From Cupriavidus pauculus (GTDB lineage: Bacteria; Pseudomonadota; Gammaproteobacteria; Burkholderiales; Burkholderiaceae), in assembly GCF_008801835.1 (NCBI RefSeq), contig NZ_VZOW01000024.1, positions 22,788 through 86,787 of the forward strand: a stretch of 64,000 bases of DNA. The letters run 5' to 3'. The notes beneath the pieces are model-generated. The model was given only the letters and a program-made list of their open reading frames with translations, searched no databases and was not told the DNA's origin. This document shows, in pieces, positions 43,547 through 53,600 of this stretch. How positions within the stretch are numbered: the stretch's first letter is position 1; the number at the start of each line of letters is the position of its first letter. Both the position numbers and the translations under genes were made by a program.

Positions 43547-43915
43547 TTATTTCTCGACGGTCAACGATGTGATCGTCAGCAGCCCGTCGAGCCGCTCGGC
43601 GGTGAAGCGCACCTTGTCTCCGGTCTGCACCTGCGCAAGCATGCCCGGGTCCTTCACGCGGAACACCATCGTCATGGCGGCCATGTTCAGATTCTCGATC
43701 GGACCATGGCGAACCGTCAGCTTGCCCGCCGCGGCATCCACCTTGCGGATTTCACCTTCCACTTGCGGTAACGGCATGCCGGACTGATCCGGCAGCGCGC
43801 CGGAGATTGCGCCAGGCGCCGCGCCCGCGGCAATGTTTGCGGTGTCAGCGGTGGCAAGTTGCGGCATCCAGGCCAGCGAGGCCATCAGCATCAGCGTCGT
43901 GAGCGTGTATTTCAT
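43547..43915 (-). CDS. CusF-like periplasmic copper-binding protein
   Basis: 122 residues. Signal peptide ending near LATADTA. The CusF/YdeI fold is marked by EGEIRKVDAAAGKLTVRHGPIENLNMAAMTMVFRV; NLNMAAMTM supplies the Met ligands for Cu(I). AAGGA lies 8 nt upstream of the ATG. Last gene of the leftward copper operon, 33 nt after the multicopper oxidase stop. It would hand copper to the outer-membrane factor or oxidase. Confidence 0.88.
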   Translation of the reverse strand: MKYTLTTLMLMASLAWMPQLATADTANIAAGAAPGAISGALPDQSGMPLPQVEGEIRKVDAAAGKLTVRHGPIENLNMAAMTMVFRVKDPGMLAQVQTGDKVRFTAERLDGLLTITSLTVEK

Positions 43916-43948
43916 CGTGTGTTCCTTGTTAGGGGTCATGTCGGTGCT

Positions 43949-45256
43949 TCAACGGCGCGGCGGCCGCGTCGCGGGTTCGGTGTGTTCGAAGGCCACGGTG
44001 CCGGCCGGATGCCGATACCAGCCCGGATCGCGATAATCGTTGGGCGCCAGTCCGGCGCGCACCCTGAGCGTGGTGAACATGCCGCCCATCTCGATCGGGC
44101 CGAACGGACCCTGGCCGCTCATCATCGGCAGCGTGTTGTCGGGCAACGGCATTTCCATCGCACCCATGTCGGCCATGCCCGCTTCGCCCATCGGCATATA
44201 GTCCGGCACAAGCGCGTTCATGCGGCTGGCCAGATCCTTCTGTTTCACACCGATCATGGTCGGCAGGTTGTGGCCCATGGCGTTCATCGTGTGGTGCGAC
44301 TTGTGGCAATGAAAGGCCCAGTCGCCGGGGTTGTCCGCCACGAATTCGATCGCGCGCATCTGCCCTACCGCGACATCGGTGGTGACCTCGGGCCAGCGCG
44401 CCGACTGCGGCACCCAGCCGCCATCGGTGCCGGTCACCTCGAAGCGGTGACCGTGCAGATGGATCGGATGATTGGTCATCGTCAGATTGCCCATGCGGAT
44501 GCGCACGCGGTCGCCCAGCCGTACAGGCAATACGTCGATACCCGGAAACACCCGGCTATTCCATGTCCACATGTTGAAATCGGTCATTTCAGCCACACGC
44601 GGCGTGTAAGAGCCCGGATCGATGTCGAAGGCGGCGATCAGGAACACAAAGTCCCGATCCACGCGCATGGCTGCCGGGTTGCGCGGGTGCACCACGATAA
44701 ATCCCATCATGCCCATGGCCATCTGCACCATTTCATCGGAATGCGGGTGGTACATGAACGTGCCGGCGTGCCGCATTTCGAACTCGTAGACGAACGTCTT
44801 GCCCGGCGGAATATGCGGCTGCGACAGCCCGCCAACGCCATCCATGCCGGCCGGCAGGATCACGCCGTGCCAATGCACCGTGGTGTGTTCCGGCAGTTTG
44901 TTGGTGACGAAGATGCGCACGCGGTCGCCTTCCACGCACTCGATGGTTGGGCCGGGGCTTTGCCCGTTATATCCCCACAGATGCGCGGTCATGCCGGGCG
45001 CCAGTTCCCGTTCGACGGGCTCTGCCACCAGGTGGAATTCCTTCCAGCCATTGCGCATGCGCCACGGCAGCGTCCAGCCATTGAGCGTGACCACCGGTTG
45101 ATACGGGCGCCCGCTGGCGGGCATCAACGGCGCCTGTGTGGCGGCGCTGCTCTGCAACGGCGCCTCGGGCAAGGCCGCGGCGCCGGCGCGCGATACCATC
45201 GCGGCGCCCAGCATGGCCGCAGCCGACTGACCCAGAAAATTGCGGCGGGAAACCAT
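43949..45256 (-). CDS. Multicopper oxidase, Tat-exported
   Basis: 435 residues. Tat signal SRRNFLGQ. Copper-binding motifs in order: HWHGV, YHPHSDE, HPIHLHGH, HCHKSHH with a following Met, giving type 1, 2 and 3 sites. The Met-rich C-terminal stretch (MPMGEAGMADMGAMEM) is typical of copper-resistance oxidases of the CueO/CopA kind. Likely oxidises Cu(I) in the periplasm. AAGGA upstream. The outer-membrane factor stop at 45258 is directly adjacent. Confidence 0.92.
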   Translation of the reverse strand: MVSRRNFLGQSAAAMLGAAMVSRAGAAALPEAPLQSSAATQAPLMPASGRPYQPVVTLNGWTLPWRMRNGWKEFHLVAEPVERELAPGMTAHLWGYNGQSPGPTIECVEGDRVRIFVTNKLPEHTTVHWHGVILPAGMDGVGGLSQPHIPPGKTFVYEFEMRHAGTFMYHPHSDEMVQMAMGMMGFIVVHPRNPAAMRVDRDFVFLIAAFDIDPGSYTPRVAEMTDFNMWTWNSRVFPGIDVLPVRLGDRVRIRMGNLTMTNHPIHLHGHRFEVTGTDGGWVPQSARWPEVTTDVAVGQMRAIEFVADNPGDWAFHCHKSHHTMNAMGHNLPTMIGVKQKDLASRMNALVPDYMPMGEAGMADMGAMEMPLPDNTLPMMSGQGPFGPIEMGGMFTTLRVRAGLAPNDYRDPGWYRHPAGTVAFEHTEPATRPPRR

Positions 45257-45257
45257 G

Positions 45258-46727
45258 TCATTGTCCTTGTGTGTTGGGCGTGGAAGGCTGCGGGCGCGCG
45301 GCGCTGCCCGCATCGTTTCCAGCATTCGCGGCATTCGCGGCATTCGCAGCATTTGCGGCGTTCACGGGTTGCCCCGGCAGATTGCCGCCCAGCGCGCTGC
45401 GCAGGTCAGATTCGGCCAGCCAGAAATCGCGCTGTGCATCGAGATAGCCGTTGACGGCGTTCACCTGCTCGCGGGCGTCGGTCAGCAGTTCGAACACGCT
45501 GACCAGCATGCCGTTGTAGCGCAGCAGGTTTTCATCGCCGATACGCTTGCGCAGCGGCACCACTTCGTCGCGGTAATGGCGGGCGATGTCGTAGCGCGCC
45601 TGATAGCCCGCGTAGGTTTCGCGCACGACCGAGCGTGCGTTGATGGCCTGTTCGGCCAGTCGCGCCGCCGCCTGCATGTAGACCGCCTCGGCGCGGGCCA
45701 CGCGCGCGCCGCCCCAGTCGAACAACGGCACTTCGATATCGATGCCGTAGCCGGTTTCGCGCGGTTTGCCGGTTTCGGAGTTGTGCACGTAGCTGACGTC
45801 GAGCACGCTGATGAAGCGCGTGGCGCGCGTCAGACCTAGCGAGCGCGACAGGCTGTCCAGCTGTAGGCGGCCGGCCTGCAGATCGAGCCGGTTGGAGATC
45901 GCATAGCCCTCCAGGTCGCGCGCGCCGGGACGCGCGGGCGGCAGGTCGAGCAGCCGTTCCGGCAAGCGATAGGCAATGTCCGCGCCCCACAGGCCCAGTT
46001 CGCGCGTCAACTGCTCGCGCGTGGACAGCGCACGTTCGCGGGCGCGCGCCAGTTGTGCGGCGGCGTCGGCATAGAACGCCTGCTCGCGGGCGTGATCGAG
46101 CGCGCTGACATTGCCGGCGCGCGCCAGATCGCGTGCAAACAGGGCGCCCGTTTCGGCGGCGCGCCGGACCTGCTCCGCATAGCGCGCGGCCTGCTCGGCG
46201 GCGACTGCCTGCACCCAGGCGCGGCGCGCGGATTCCGCCTTGCGCAGCGTCGCATCGGCCACCGCCAGGCGCGTCTGTGCAAGGCGACCGGCCTCGATAC
46301 GCGCGGCAAACGGCAGCGCCAGCAGGTTCATGAAGCCGATGGTGACGGCGCGGTCGATCTTGAGGTCGTCGCCCGCGGATTTGCGCGTGAAGGAAAAGCC
46401 GGGATTAGGCAGGCGCGTCGCTTGTACGTAATCGGCCTCGGCAATGCCAAGGTCGGCGTACTGCGCTTGCAGCGCGGGGCTGTTCAGCAATGCAATCTGC
46501 ACTGCGCGATCGGCGTCGAGCGGCTGCGCCAGTAATTCGCGCACGCGCACGCGCACCGCGGCGCGGTCCGCATCGCTGCGAATCCAGGCGGCATCCTTGC
46601 CCAGCCGCTCGCGCGTGGCATCCGCCACGGGGCCAAATCCGCCCTCGGGCGAAAACCCCGCGCATCCGGCCAGCAATAGAACGCTGACCAGCGGGCCGCC
46701 AACGCGCTTCAGGAAAGCCAACATCAT
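45258..46727 (-). CDS. TolC/CusC-type outer-membrane efflux lipoprotein
   Basis: 489 residues. Lipobox LLLAGC; two OEP-type coiled-coil repeats (ALLNSPALQAQYADLGIAEADYVQATRLPNPGFSF in the first half and RYNGMLVSVFELLTDAREQVNAVNGYLDAQRDFWLAESDLRSAL at the end). It would form the outer-membrane channel of a tripartite pump; no RND/MFP genes are in this operon, so the partner may be the czc system or unlinked. The C-terminus contains an Asn-Ala-Ala repeat from a 9-bp DNA repeat. AAAGGAG upstream. Confidence 0.9.
   Translation of the reverse strand: MMLAFLKRVGGPLVSVLLLAGCAGFSPEGGFGPVADATRERLGKDAAWIRSDADRAAVRVRVRELLAQPLDADRAVQIALLNSPALQAQYADLGIAEADYVQATRLPNPGFSFTRKSAGDDLKIDRAVTIGFMNLLALPFAARIEAGRLAQTRLAVADATLRKAESARRAWVQAVAAEQAARYAEQVRRAAETGALFARDLARAGNVSALDHAREQAFYADAAAQLARARERALSTREQLTRELGLWGADIAYRLPERLLDLPPARPGARDLEGYAISNRLDLQAGRLQLDSLSRSLGLTRATRFISVLDVSYVHNSETGKPRETGYGIDIEVPLFDWGGARVARAEAVYMQAAARLAEQAINARSVVRETYAGYQARYDIARHYRDEVVPLRKRIGDENLLRYNGMLVSVFELLTDAREQVNAVNGYLDAQRDFWLAESDLRSALGGNLPGQPVNAANAANAANAANAGNDAGSAARPQPSTPNTQGQ
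45322..45366 (-). repeat. Five 9-bp tandem repeats inside the outer-membrane factor gene
   Basis: GCATTCGCG, GCATTCGCG, GCATTCGCA, GCATTTGCG, GCGTTCACG read on the plus strand. They encode Asn-Ala-Ala units near the C-terminus. Unit length is a multiple of three, so copy-number change would not break the frame. Confidence 0.9.
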
Positions 46728-46740
46728 GGTGGGTCTCCTT

Positions 46741-47112
46741 TCAGTGAGCGGAATGATCGTGATCGCCTTGCGGCGCTGGCGCGGACGGTAGCCGCGCGGA
46801 CGCGGAGGAAGCCGGCTGCGGCGCGGCGTTGCGCGGCATGCGATGTCCGGCATGCGCATCGCCGTGGCTGTTCGCCCCCTGGACGGGGGCGACGGCGGCG
46901 TTGGACTGCCGCCACGGCGTAACGGTGGGCGACTGGTACGGCAGGTATCCAGACATGGGTGCGACATCCGCCATGGCGGGAACCACGGCGGCGGGATCGG
47001 AAGGATCGGGCAGGTTGGGCGGCGTTGAGGCAGGCGACGATGCCTGGGCCACGGCCAGGGCCGGGACCAGCATCAGCAGCCATGCCGCCGCCATAGGGCG
47101 CGCGAAGGGCAT
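46741..47112 (-). CDS. Exported protein of the copper operon, unknown function
   Basis: 123 residues from ATG 47112 (an in-frame ATG at 47193 is possible). Signal peptide (MPFARPMAAAWLLMLVPALAVAQA), a Pro/Ser/Ala-rich mature part, and histidine clusters near the end (HGDAHAGHRM, GDHDHSAH). No recognised domain; probably a periplasmic metal-binding accessory of the same transcript as the outer-membrane factor 13 nt downstream. Confidence 0.7.
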   Translation of the reverse strand: MPFARPMAAAWLLMLVPALAVAQASSPASTPPNLPDPSDPAAVVPAMADVAPMSGYLPYQSPTVTPWRQSNAAVAPVQGANSHGDAHAGHRMPRNAAPQPASSASARLPSAPAPQGDHDHSAH

Positions 47113-47190
47113 GACAATCTCGTGAATCTGGACGTCCGCGTGCGACGCACGGTCACGGCGCGGTTTAACACGTGTGGAGAGACGCCAGAA

Positions 47191-47310
47191 CACTGCGCGG
47201 ATCCGGATGGCTCCGGGCCGACCTAGGTCGACCTAAGCCGATCCATACCGACGTGAGCCAATCGGGGCGGACCTGTGCGGATTCAGGCGAGTGCTGGCGA
47301 GGGACGAGCG
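47191..47310. repeat. Degenerate 10-bp periodic repeat in the copper operon upstream region
   Basis: About twelve consecutive decamers loosely follow A-y-C-T-n-n-G-C-C-G (for example ACCTAGGTCG, ACCTAAGCCG, ATCCATACCG, ACCTGTGCGG, ATTCAGGCGA). It includes the perfect palindrome CGACCTAGGTCG at 47219-47230. It lies between the exported-protein gene and the His-rich gene, upstream of the leftward copper operon. Confidence 0.5.
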
Positions 47311-47332
47311 TGCGATGGACGCACCTCGGGTG

Positions 47333-47821
47333 TCAGCAGTGGCGGGCAGGCGGCCGTTCGGCCGGGAGGGGAAGCTGGCTGGCGAAGCTGGCCGCGGTGC
47401 TCAGCGGCAGGGCGTGGCGACGATGCTGCAAGGCCACGAGGGGGAGTTCAGGCAGCAGCATGGCGCTGGCGGCGCAAGCGGCGCAGGCACTGCACGCGCC
47501 AGCCGCATGATGCCGGTGATGATCCTTGGAATGGTCCGGCGTGTCGGCCGCGGGATGTGCGTCGTGCCAGACCGGCATGTCGTCGTGGCCGTGCGCCATG
47601 TCGTCGTGGCCGTGCGCCATGGCGTCGTGGCATTGCGCGGCGGCGTCCATCATGCCGATCTCGGCTTCCGCTTCCGCCTTGATGGCCGCATGCCGTTCCG
47701 GCATCGACAGGCCGACGGCCTGCGCTGCGCTGCAAACCATCATGACTGCCGCGGCAGCGCCCTGCACGGGCAGCGCAAACATGGCAAGACACAACAGGAA
47801 GCTGGAAAACAGACGTTTCAT
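47333..47821 (-). CDS. His/Cys-rich exported protein, DUF2946-like
   Basis: 162 residues. Signal peptide (MKRLFSSFLLCLAMFALPVQGAAA). The repeated AHGHDDM units (twice), then HDAHPAADTPDHSKDHHRHH and a CSACAAC segment, followed by a hydrophobic helix. The His-plus-Cys layout resembles DUF2946/CopL-like proteins of copper regions. Likely a periplasmic metal sponge or sensor. No Shine-Dalgarno seen. Divergent from the response regulator gene. Confidence 0.7.
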   Translation of the reverse strand: MKRLFSSFLLCLAMFALPVQGAAAAVMMVCSAAQAVGLSMPERHAAIKAEAEAEIGMMDAAAQCHDAMAHGHDDMAHGHDDMPVWHDAHPAADTPDHSKDHHRHHAAGACSACAACAASAMLLPELPLVALQHRRHALPLSTAASFASQLPLPAERPPARHC

Positions 47822-47929
47822 CGAGGCAGCGTGGGCGCGGGGCACGGCAGCCTGGGCTGCGCCGTGACAAGTAAAATGCAGCGCGCATTGTACTGTGTTT
47901 GATTGCGTAAAGCCCGCGTTGCAAGATGA

Positions 47930-47942
47930 CATTCACGCAATG
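47930..47942. promoter_or_regulatory. Candidate site of the metal-response regulator
   Basis: CATT-CACGC-AATG inverted repeat in the 222-bp divergent region between the His-rich gene and the two-component system. Only the position and the dyad support it. Confidence 0.3.
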
Positions 47943-48043
47943 TTCGCCCAAATCGGTCAAACCTCGGATAGTGTCTGAGTTCTGCAATAAACCGGAAGAC
48001 AGGGGCGGCTGCGTCGAAGGCATCGTCCCAAGAGTGAATCACC

Positions 48044-48721
48044 ATGCGCATCCTGATTGTCGAAGACGAACCGAAGGCGGGCGACTATTTGCTGAAGGGG
48101 CTGACCGAGTCCGGCTTTGTGGCGGACCTGGCGCGCGACGGCGTGGACGGCCTCGCGCATGCGCGCGAGCAGCACTACGACCTGATCGTGCTCGATGTCA
48201 TGCTGCCCGGCATCGACGGCTGGCAAGTGCTGCGCGAGCTGCGACGCGACAAGGACACCCCGGTGCTGTGCCTGACCGCGCGCGATGAGCTTTCAGACCG
48301 GCTCAAGGGGCTGGAACTGGGCGCCGACGACTACATGGTAAAGCCGTTCGCCTTCGCGGAACTGGTGGCGCGCATCCGCACGATCCTGCGCCGTGGGCCG
48401 CTGCGCGAGAGCGAATTCATGGAAGTGGCGGATCTGCAGATCGATACGATCCGCCGTCGCGTGACGCGCGCCGGCCAAAAGATCGACCTGACGTCGAAGG
48501 AATTCGCGCTGCTGCAGCTCCTGGCGCGCCGTCGCGGCGAAGTGCTGTCTCGTTCGCTGATCGCCTCGCAGGTCTGGGACATGAATTTCGACAGCAATAC
48601 CAACGTCGTGGACGTGTCGATCCGGCGGTTGCGCGCCAAGGTCGACGACCCGTTTCCGCACAAGCTGATCCACACGCGTCGCGGCATGGGATATGTGCTC
48701 GACGAATCGGGCGAGGCGTAA
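48044..48721 (+). CDS. Heavy-metal response regulator (CopR/CusR/IrlR type)
   Basis: 225 residues, OmpR/PhoB family. Receiver domain with Asp51 as phosphoacceptor (DLIVLDVMLPG), Thr in CLTARDEL and Lys in VKPF; C-terminal winged helix ending RRGMGYVLDE. Sequence style matches heavy-metal response regulators. Divergent from the copper genes and six nt ahead of its kinase, so it is expected to control the flanking metal operons. Confidence 0.92.
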   Translation: MRILIVEDEPKAGDYLLKGLTESGFVADLARDGVDGLAHAREQHYDLIVLDVMLPGIDGWQVLRELRRDKDTPVLCLTARDELSDRLKGLELGADDYMVKPFAFAELVARIRTILRRGPLRESEFMEVADLQIDTIRRRVTRAGQKIDLTSKEFALLQLLARRRGEVLSRSLIASQVWDMNFDSNTNVVDVSIRRLRAKVDDPFPHKLIHTRRGMGYVLDESGEA

Positions 48722-48727
48722 GCGCGC

Positions 48728-50182
48728 ATGAAGCGGCTGCTGCGCTTGCGGCGCGCCATCGATGGATGGATGCCGTCGTCGCTGACCACGCGCCTGGCGC
48801 TGGCCTATGGCCTGACCACGGCGGCGATCCTGGTGGGGGTGGCCACGTATCTGTCCAGCGCGCTGGGCAGCCAGCTGCAGTCTCGCGACGAGACCGAACT
48901 GGTTGGCGAAGTCCTGCTGGTGCGGCATCTGCTGCGCGAAGTCGCTGACGAAACAGAAATCCGCACCGACACGCATCGTTTTGCCGATATCGCGATGGGC
49001 CACGAGGGCCTGATTCTCGTGGTGCGCACGCGCGAAGGCGAACCGTTGATCGCGCTGAATCCGCATAACGAGCCGATTCCGCCGCTGCGGGTGCTGCCCG
49101 CCAACACCGCGCCCGATAAATCTCTGCTGCAGACCTGGCATCCGCGCAATGGCGTGCCGTCGCGCGGCATGGCGGCGTTGGGGCAGGTGGGCGAATCGGG
49201 ACGCACCGTGGAGATCATCGTGCTCAGCGACGCCGGCTACCGCGCGGCGTTGATGCGTGAATATCGCGGCGAACTGCTGGGCGCGGTGTTATGCGGTGCG
49301 ATCGTCGCCGCGGCGCTGGGCTACCTGCTGGCGCGGCGTGGCTTGCGCATGCTGCGCCGCATGGCCAGCGACGCCGCAGCCGTGACCACCAGCCGACTGG
49401 CCACGCGGCTCGACGTGGGCGGCGCGCCAGAGGAGCTGCGTGAACTGGCGGGCGCCCTGAATGCGATGCTGGCACGCCTGCAGGACAGCTTCACGCGGTT
49501 GTCGCAATTTTCCGCTGACCTCGCTCACGACTTTCGCACGCCCATCAGCAACCTCGTGGGACAGACCCAAGTGACGCTGGCCCAGCGCCGCACCCCTGCC
49601 GAATATGAAGCGTTGCTCGAATCGAACCTTGAGGAATACGAGCGGCTCGCGCGCATGATCGAGAACATGCTGTTCCTGGCGCGCGCCGACAATGCGCAGG
49701 TGGCGCTTGGTGCGCGCCCGCTCGATGCGCGCGCCGAACTGGACAAGGTGGCCGAGTATTTCGAGGCGGTGGCGGCCGATCGCGAGCTGACGATGAGCGT
49801 GTCTGGCGCGGCGCCAGTGGTGGCCGACCAGACCTTGCTGCGGCGCGCCATCATCAATCTGCTCGACAATGCGCTGCGCCACGCGCCGGCCGGGAGCACG
49901 GTGCGGATGGCCGTGACGCGCAGGTCGGCGCGCAACACCGTGATCAGCGTGATCAACGACGGCCCGGCGATTGCCGCCGAGACGCTCCCGCACCTGTTTG
50001 GCCGCTTCTATCGCGCCGATCCCTCGCGCCGCAATTCGGCAACCTCCACCGGGCTTGGTCTGGCCATCGTCGACACCATCATGCGTCTGCATGGCGGCAG
50101 CGTGGCGGTGCACAGCGTGGAAGGCGAGACCGCATTCGAGCTCGACTTTCCTGACAATTCCGGTACCGCCACGGGCGCATAA
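48728..50182 (+). CDS. Heavy-metal sensor histidine kinase (CopS/CusS/IrlS type)
   Basis: 484 residues. TM1 at about 22-44, periplasmic sensor domain, TM2 at about 180-200, HAMP, DHp with His267 in DLAHDFRTPISN, and an ATPase domain with NLLDNALRHA, GRFYRADPSRR and STGLGLAIV. GAGG lies upstream. Periplasmic metal sensing inferred from family and context. Confidence 0.92.
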   Translation: MKRLLRLRRAIDGWMPSSLTTRLALAYGLTTAAILVGVATYLSSALGSQLQSRDETELVGEVLLVRHLLREVADETEIRTDTHRFADIAMGHEGLILVVRTREGEPLIALNPHNEPIPPLRVLPANTAPDKSLLQTWHPRNGVPSRGMAALGQVGESGRTVEIIVLSDAGYRAALMREYRGELLGAVLCGAIVAAALGYLLARRGLRMLRRMASDAAAVTTSRLATRLDVGGAPEELRELAGALNAMLARLQDSFTRLSQFSADLAHDFRTPISNLVGQTQVTLAQRRTPAEYEALLESNLEEYERLARMIENMLFLARADNAQVALGARPLDARAELDKVAEYFEAVAADRELTMSVSGAAPVVADQTLLRRAIINLLDNALRHAPAGSTVRMAVTRRSARNTVISVINDGPAIAAETLPHLFGRFYRADPSRRNSATSTGLGLAIVDTIMRLHGGSVAVHSVEGETAFELDFPDNSGTATGA

Positions 50183-50232
50183 TGTCGCGGCGCGAATCAG
50201 CGCGTTTGCGGCAAACCGAACAGGAGATCGAC

Positions 50233-50640
50233 ATGCAGGTGCAACCGTATCTTGATTTTGGCGGACGATTCGACGAAGCCGTGGCGTTCTACGGCAAGGT
50301 GATGGGCGCCAAGGTGACCTTCCTGATGCGCTACAAGGAAGCGCCTCCGGGCGGCGAGCCGGTTTCGCCCGCCTGGGCGGACAAGGTAATGCACGCCAAC
50401 ATCCAGATTGGCGATTCGCAAATCATGGCCTCCGACGGACGCGAAGGTCACACGCCGGCATTTTCGGGTTTCATGATGTCCGTGGGATATGTGCCGAATG
50501 CGGAAGGCGAGCGCATCTTCAACGCGCTGGCCGAGGGCGGCCAGGTCGTAATGCCGTATGGCAAGACGTTCTGGGCCGAGGGCTTCGGCATGGTGGTCGA
50601 CAAGTTCAAGATGACATGGATGGTGAATTGCGAGCATTGA
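50233..50640 (+). CDS. VOC-family (PhnB/glyoxalase-like) protein
   Basis: 135 residues. PYLDFGGRFDEAVAFYGKVMGAKV and the end FGMVVDKFKMTWMVN are the PhnB-like vicinal-oxygen-chelate fold. GGAG lies 6 nt before the ATG. 50 nt after the kinase gene, possibly on the same mRNA, but no metal-resistance role is implied. Enzymatic activity unknown. Confidence 0.88.
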   Translation: MQVQPYLDFGGRFDEAVAFYGKVMGAKVTFLMRYKEAPPGGEPVSPAWADKVMHANIQIGDSQIMASDGREGHTPAFSGFMMSVGYVPNAEGERIFNALAEGGQVVMPYGKTFWAEGFGMVVDKFKMTWMVNCEH

Positions 50641-50661
50641 GCCGTTAATCGGCGATGCGTG

Positions 50662-50690
50662 GCCCGCTGCCGGCGCGTGCGGCAGCGGGC
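50662..50690. terminator. Perfect hairpin between convergent VOC and czcA genes
   Basis: GCCCGCTGCCG-GCGCGTG-CGGCAGCGGGC, an 11-bp perfect stem, no T-run. Serves both directions. Confidence 0.6.
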
Positions 50691-50697
50691 AGGCCAT

Positions 50698-53600
50698 TCA
50701 GGCAGTTGCGGCACCGCGCCGATGCGCCCAGCGATACAGCACCGGCAGCACCAGCAGCGTCAGCGCCGTCGACGACAGAATTCCGCCGATCACCACCGTC
50801 GCCAGCGGCCGCTGCACTTCGGCGCCCGTGCCCGTGGCGATCGCCATCGGCACGAATCCCAGCGACGCCACCAGTGCCGTCATCAATACCGGACGCAGAC
50901 GTGTCAGCGCACCCTGGAATACCGCGTGGTCGAGCGCTTGACCTTCATCACGCAGGCCGCGTATGAACGACAGCATCACCAGCCCGTTCAGCACCGCGAC
51001 GCCGGATAGCGCGATGAATCCCACGGCGGCCGAGATCGATAACGGGATGCCGCGCAGCCACAGCGCCAACACCCCGCCGGTCAGCGCAAACGGGATACCG
51101 GTAAAGACCAGCAAGCCATCGCGTACGTTGCCGAACATGGCGAACAGCAGAACGAACACCATGAGCAAGGCCACCGGCACCACAATGGCCAGGCGTTGCG
51201 TAGCCGACTGCAGCTGCTCGAAGGTGCCGCCCCACGCGATCCAGTATCCGCTTGGGATCGCGACGCGCGCCTCGATCGCGGCCATCGCCTCGGGAACGAA
51301 CGTGCCCACATCGCGCCCGCGCACGTTGGCGCTGATGACGATGCGGCGCTTGCCGTTCTCGCGCGAGATCTGGTTGGGTCCCGGCGCGATATTCAGCGTG
51401 GCGATTTCACCGAGCGGAATGTAGCTCGTGGCGCCGGACGATCCACCGCCCGCTGCGGTCCTCTCGACGCCGGCGGAGGTGGGCGGCAGCGGAATGGGCA
51501 GCCGGTGCAGCGCGTCCACATCGGCGCGAACATCTTCCGGCAGGCGCACGCCGATGTTGAAGCGGCGATCGCCCTGGTAGAACACACCGGCATCACGGCC
51601 GCCAATCGCGATGGCCACGGTGTCCTGCACATCGACCATGTTGAGCCCATAGCGCGCGGCGCGCGACCGATCCACTTCGACCGTCAGCAACGGCAGCCCG
51701 GTGGTCTGTTCCACCTTGACCTCCGCGGCGCCCGGCACCGATTGCAGCGCCTGGGCGATCTTCTGCGCAGTGGCGTCGAGCACTGCGTTGTCGTCGCCGA
51801 ACAGCTTGACCGCGACATCGCTGCGCACGCCGGAAATCAGCTCGTTGAAGCGCAGCTGAATCGGCTGCGAAAACTCGTAGCGGTTGCCGGGAATAGTATC
51901 GAGTTCGGCCTGCATCGCGTCGCGCAGCGATTCGCGCGTGCGCGACGGATCGGGCCATTGCTCCCGCAGCTTCAGCATGATGTAGGCGTCGGACGCGTTC
52001 GGCGGCATCGGGTCCGATGCGATTTCCGCAGTGCCGGTCCGCGCGAAGACGCGTTCGATTTCGGCGAATTTTTCCTTCAGCCGCACTTCGATCTGCTGCT
52101 GCATGGCCACCGATTGCGTCAGGCTGGTGCCGGGGATGCGCAACGCCTGCACCGAGAAATCGCCCTCGTTCAGGTTGGGAATAAACTCGCTGCCCAGCCG
52201 CGTGGCCAGCAGACCGCTGAGCAGAATCGCCACGGCCGCCGCGGTGAACACCACCGGCGTGTTGTCCAGCGCGCGGCGCAGCAGCGGCGCATAGGCGCGG
52301 CGCGCCCAGCCCATCACGCGGTTTTCCTTTTCGTCGACGCGATTGCCGATGAACAACGCCACAGCCGCGGGAACGAAGGTGATCGACAGCAGCAGCGCTC
52401 CGATCAAGGCCACCACGACGGTCATGGCCATCGGGTGGAACATTTTTCCTTCGACGCCTGTCAGCGCGAAAATCGGCACATAGACCACCATGATGATCAA
52501 CTGGCCAAAAATCAGCGGACGCCTGGCTTCGCGCGCGGCCGCAAACACTTCGGCCAGCCGTTCCTCGCGCGTCAGCGGGCGGCCCAACGATTCGCGCGCA
52601 TGGGCCAGCCGGCGTACGCAGTTTTCCACGATGACCACCGCGCCATCTACGATGATGCCGAAATCGAGCGCACCCAGGCTCATCAGGTTGGCGCTGATGC
52701 GGTAGGTGACCATGCCCGAGAATGTGAACAGCATCGACAACGGGATCACCATCGCCGTAATCAGCGCAGCGCGCAGATTTCCCAGAAACAGGAACAACAC
52801 CACGATCACCAGCACCGCGCCTTCCAGCAGGTTTTTCTTGACCGTGGCAATCGCCTTGTCGACAAGATCGGTCCGGTCATAGACGGTCACCGCCTTGACC
52901 CCCTGCGGCAGCGACTTGTTGATTGCCGCCATGCGCGTATCGACCGCGCGCGATACGGTGCGGCTGTTCTCGCCAACCAGCATGAACACGGTGCCCAGCA
53001 CCACTTCGCGGCCGTTGTCGGTGGCCGCGCCGGTGCGTAGTTCGCGGCCCAGGCTTACCTCGGCAAGATCGCGGATGCGGATCGGCTGCCCTTGCGCGGT
53101 GCCGACGATTACGTTGCGGATATCGTCCATCGACGCTACCTGGCCCGGCGCGCGCACCAGGTACTGCTCGCCGCGCCGCTCGATATAGCCCGCGCCAACA
53201 TTGCTGTTGTTGCGTTCGAGCGCCTGCACCACGTTCTGCAGCGACAGCCCGTACGACGCCATCTTCTCCATGCTGGGCGCGATCAGGTATTCCTTGGCGA
53301 AGCCGCCAATCGAGTTGATCTCGGTAACGCCCGGCACGGTGCGCAGCTGCGGCTTGATGATCCAGTCCTGGATCTCGCGCAGGTCGGTGGCCGTGTAGGG
53401 CGAACCATCGGGCTTGCGCGCATCCGGTTCGGTCTCGACGGTCCACAGATAGATCTCGCCAAGCCCGGTCGAGATCGGGCCCATCTGCGGCGATACGCCG
53501 GCGGGCAAATGCCGGCCGGCCTCCTGCATGCGCTGATTGACCAACTGGCGCGCGAAATAGATGTCCGTGCCGTCCTTGAAGATCACGGTGATCTGCGACA

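Noticed and set aside
47219..47230. CGACCTAGGTCG as a transposon end or att site
   Set aside because: No flanking duplication, integrase or transposase; treated as part of the decamer repeat region.
51196..53040. 614-codon forward frame opposite czcA
   Set aside because: Antisense shadow without any domain; czcA is unmistakable on the other strand.
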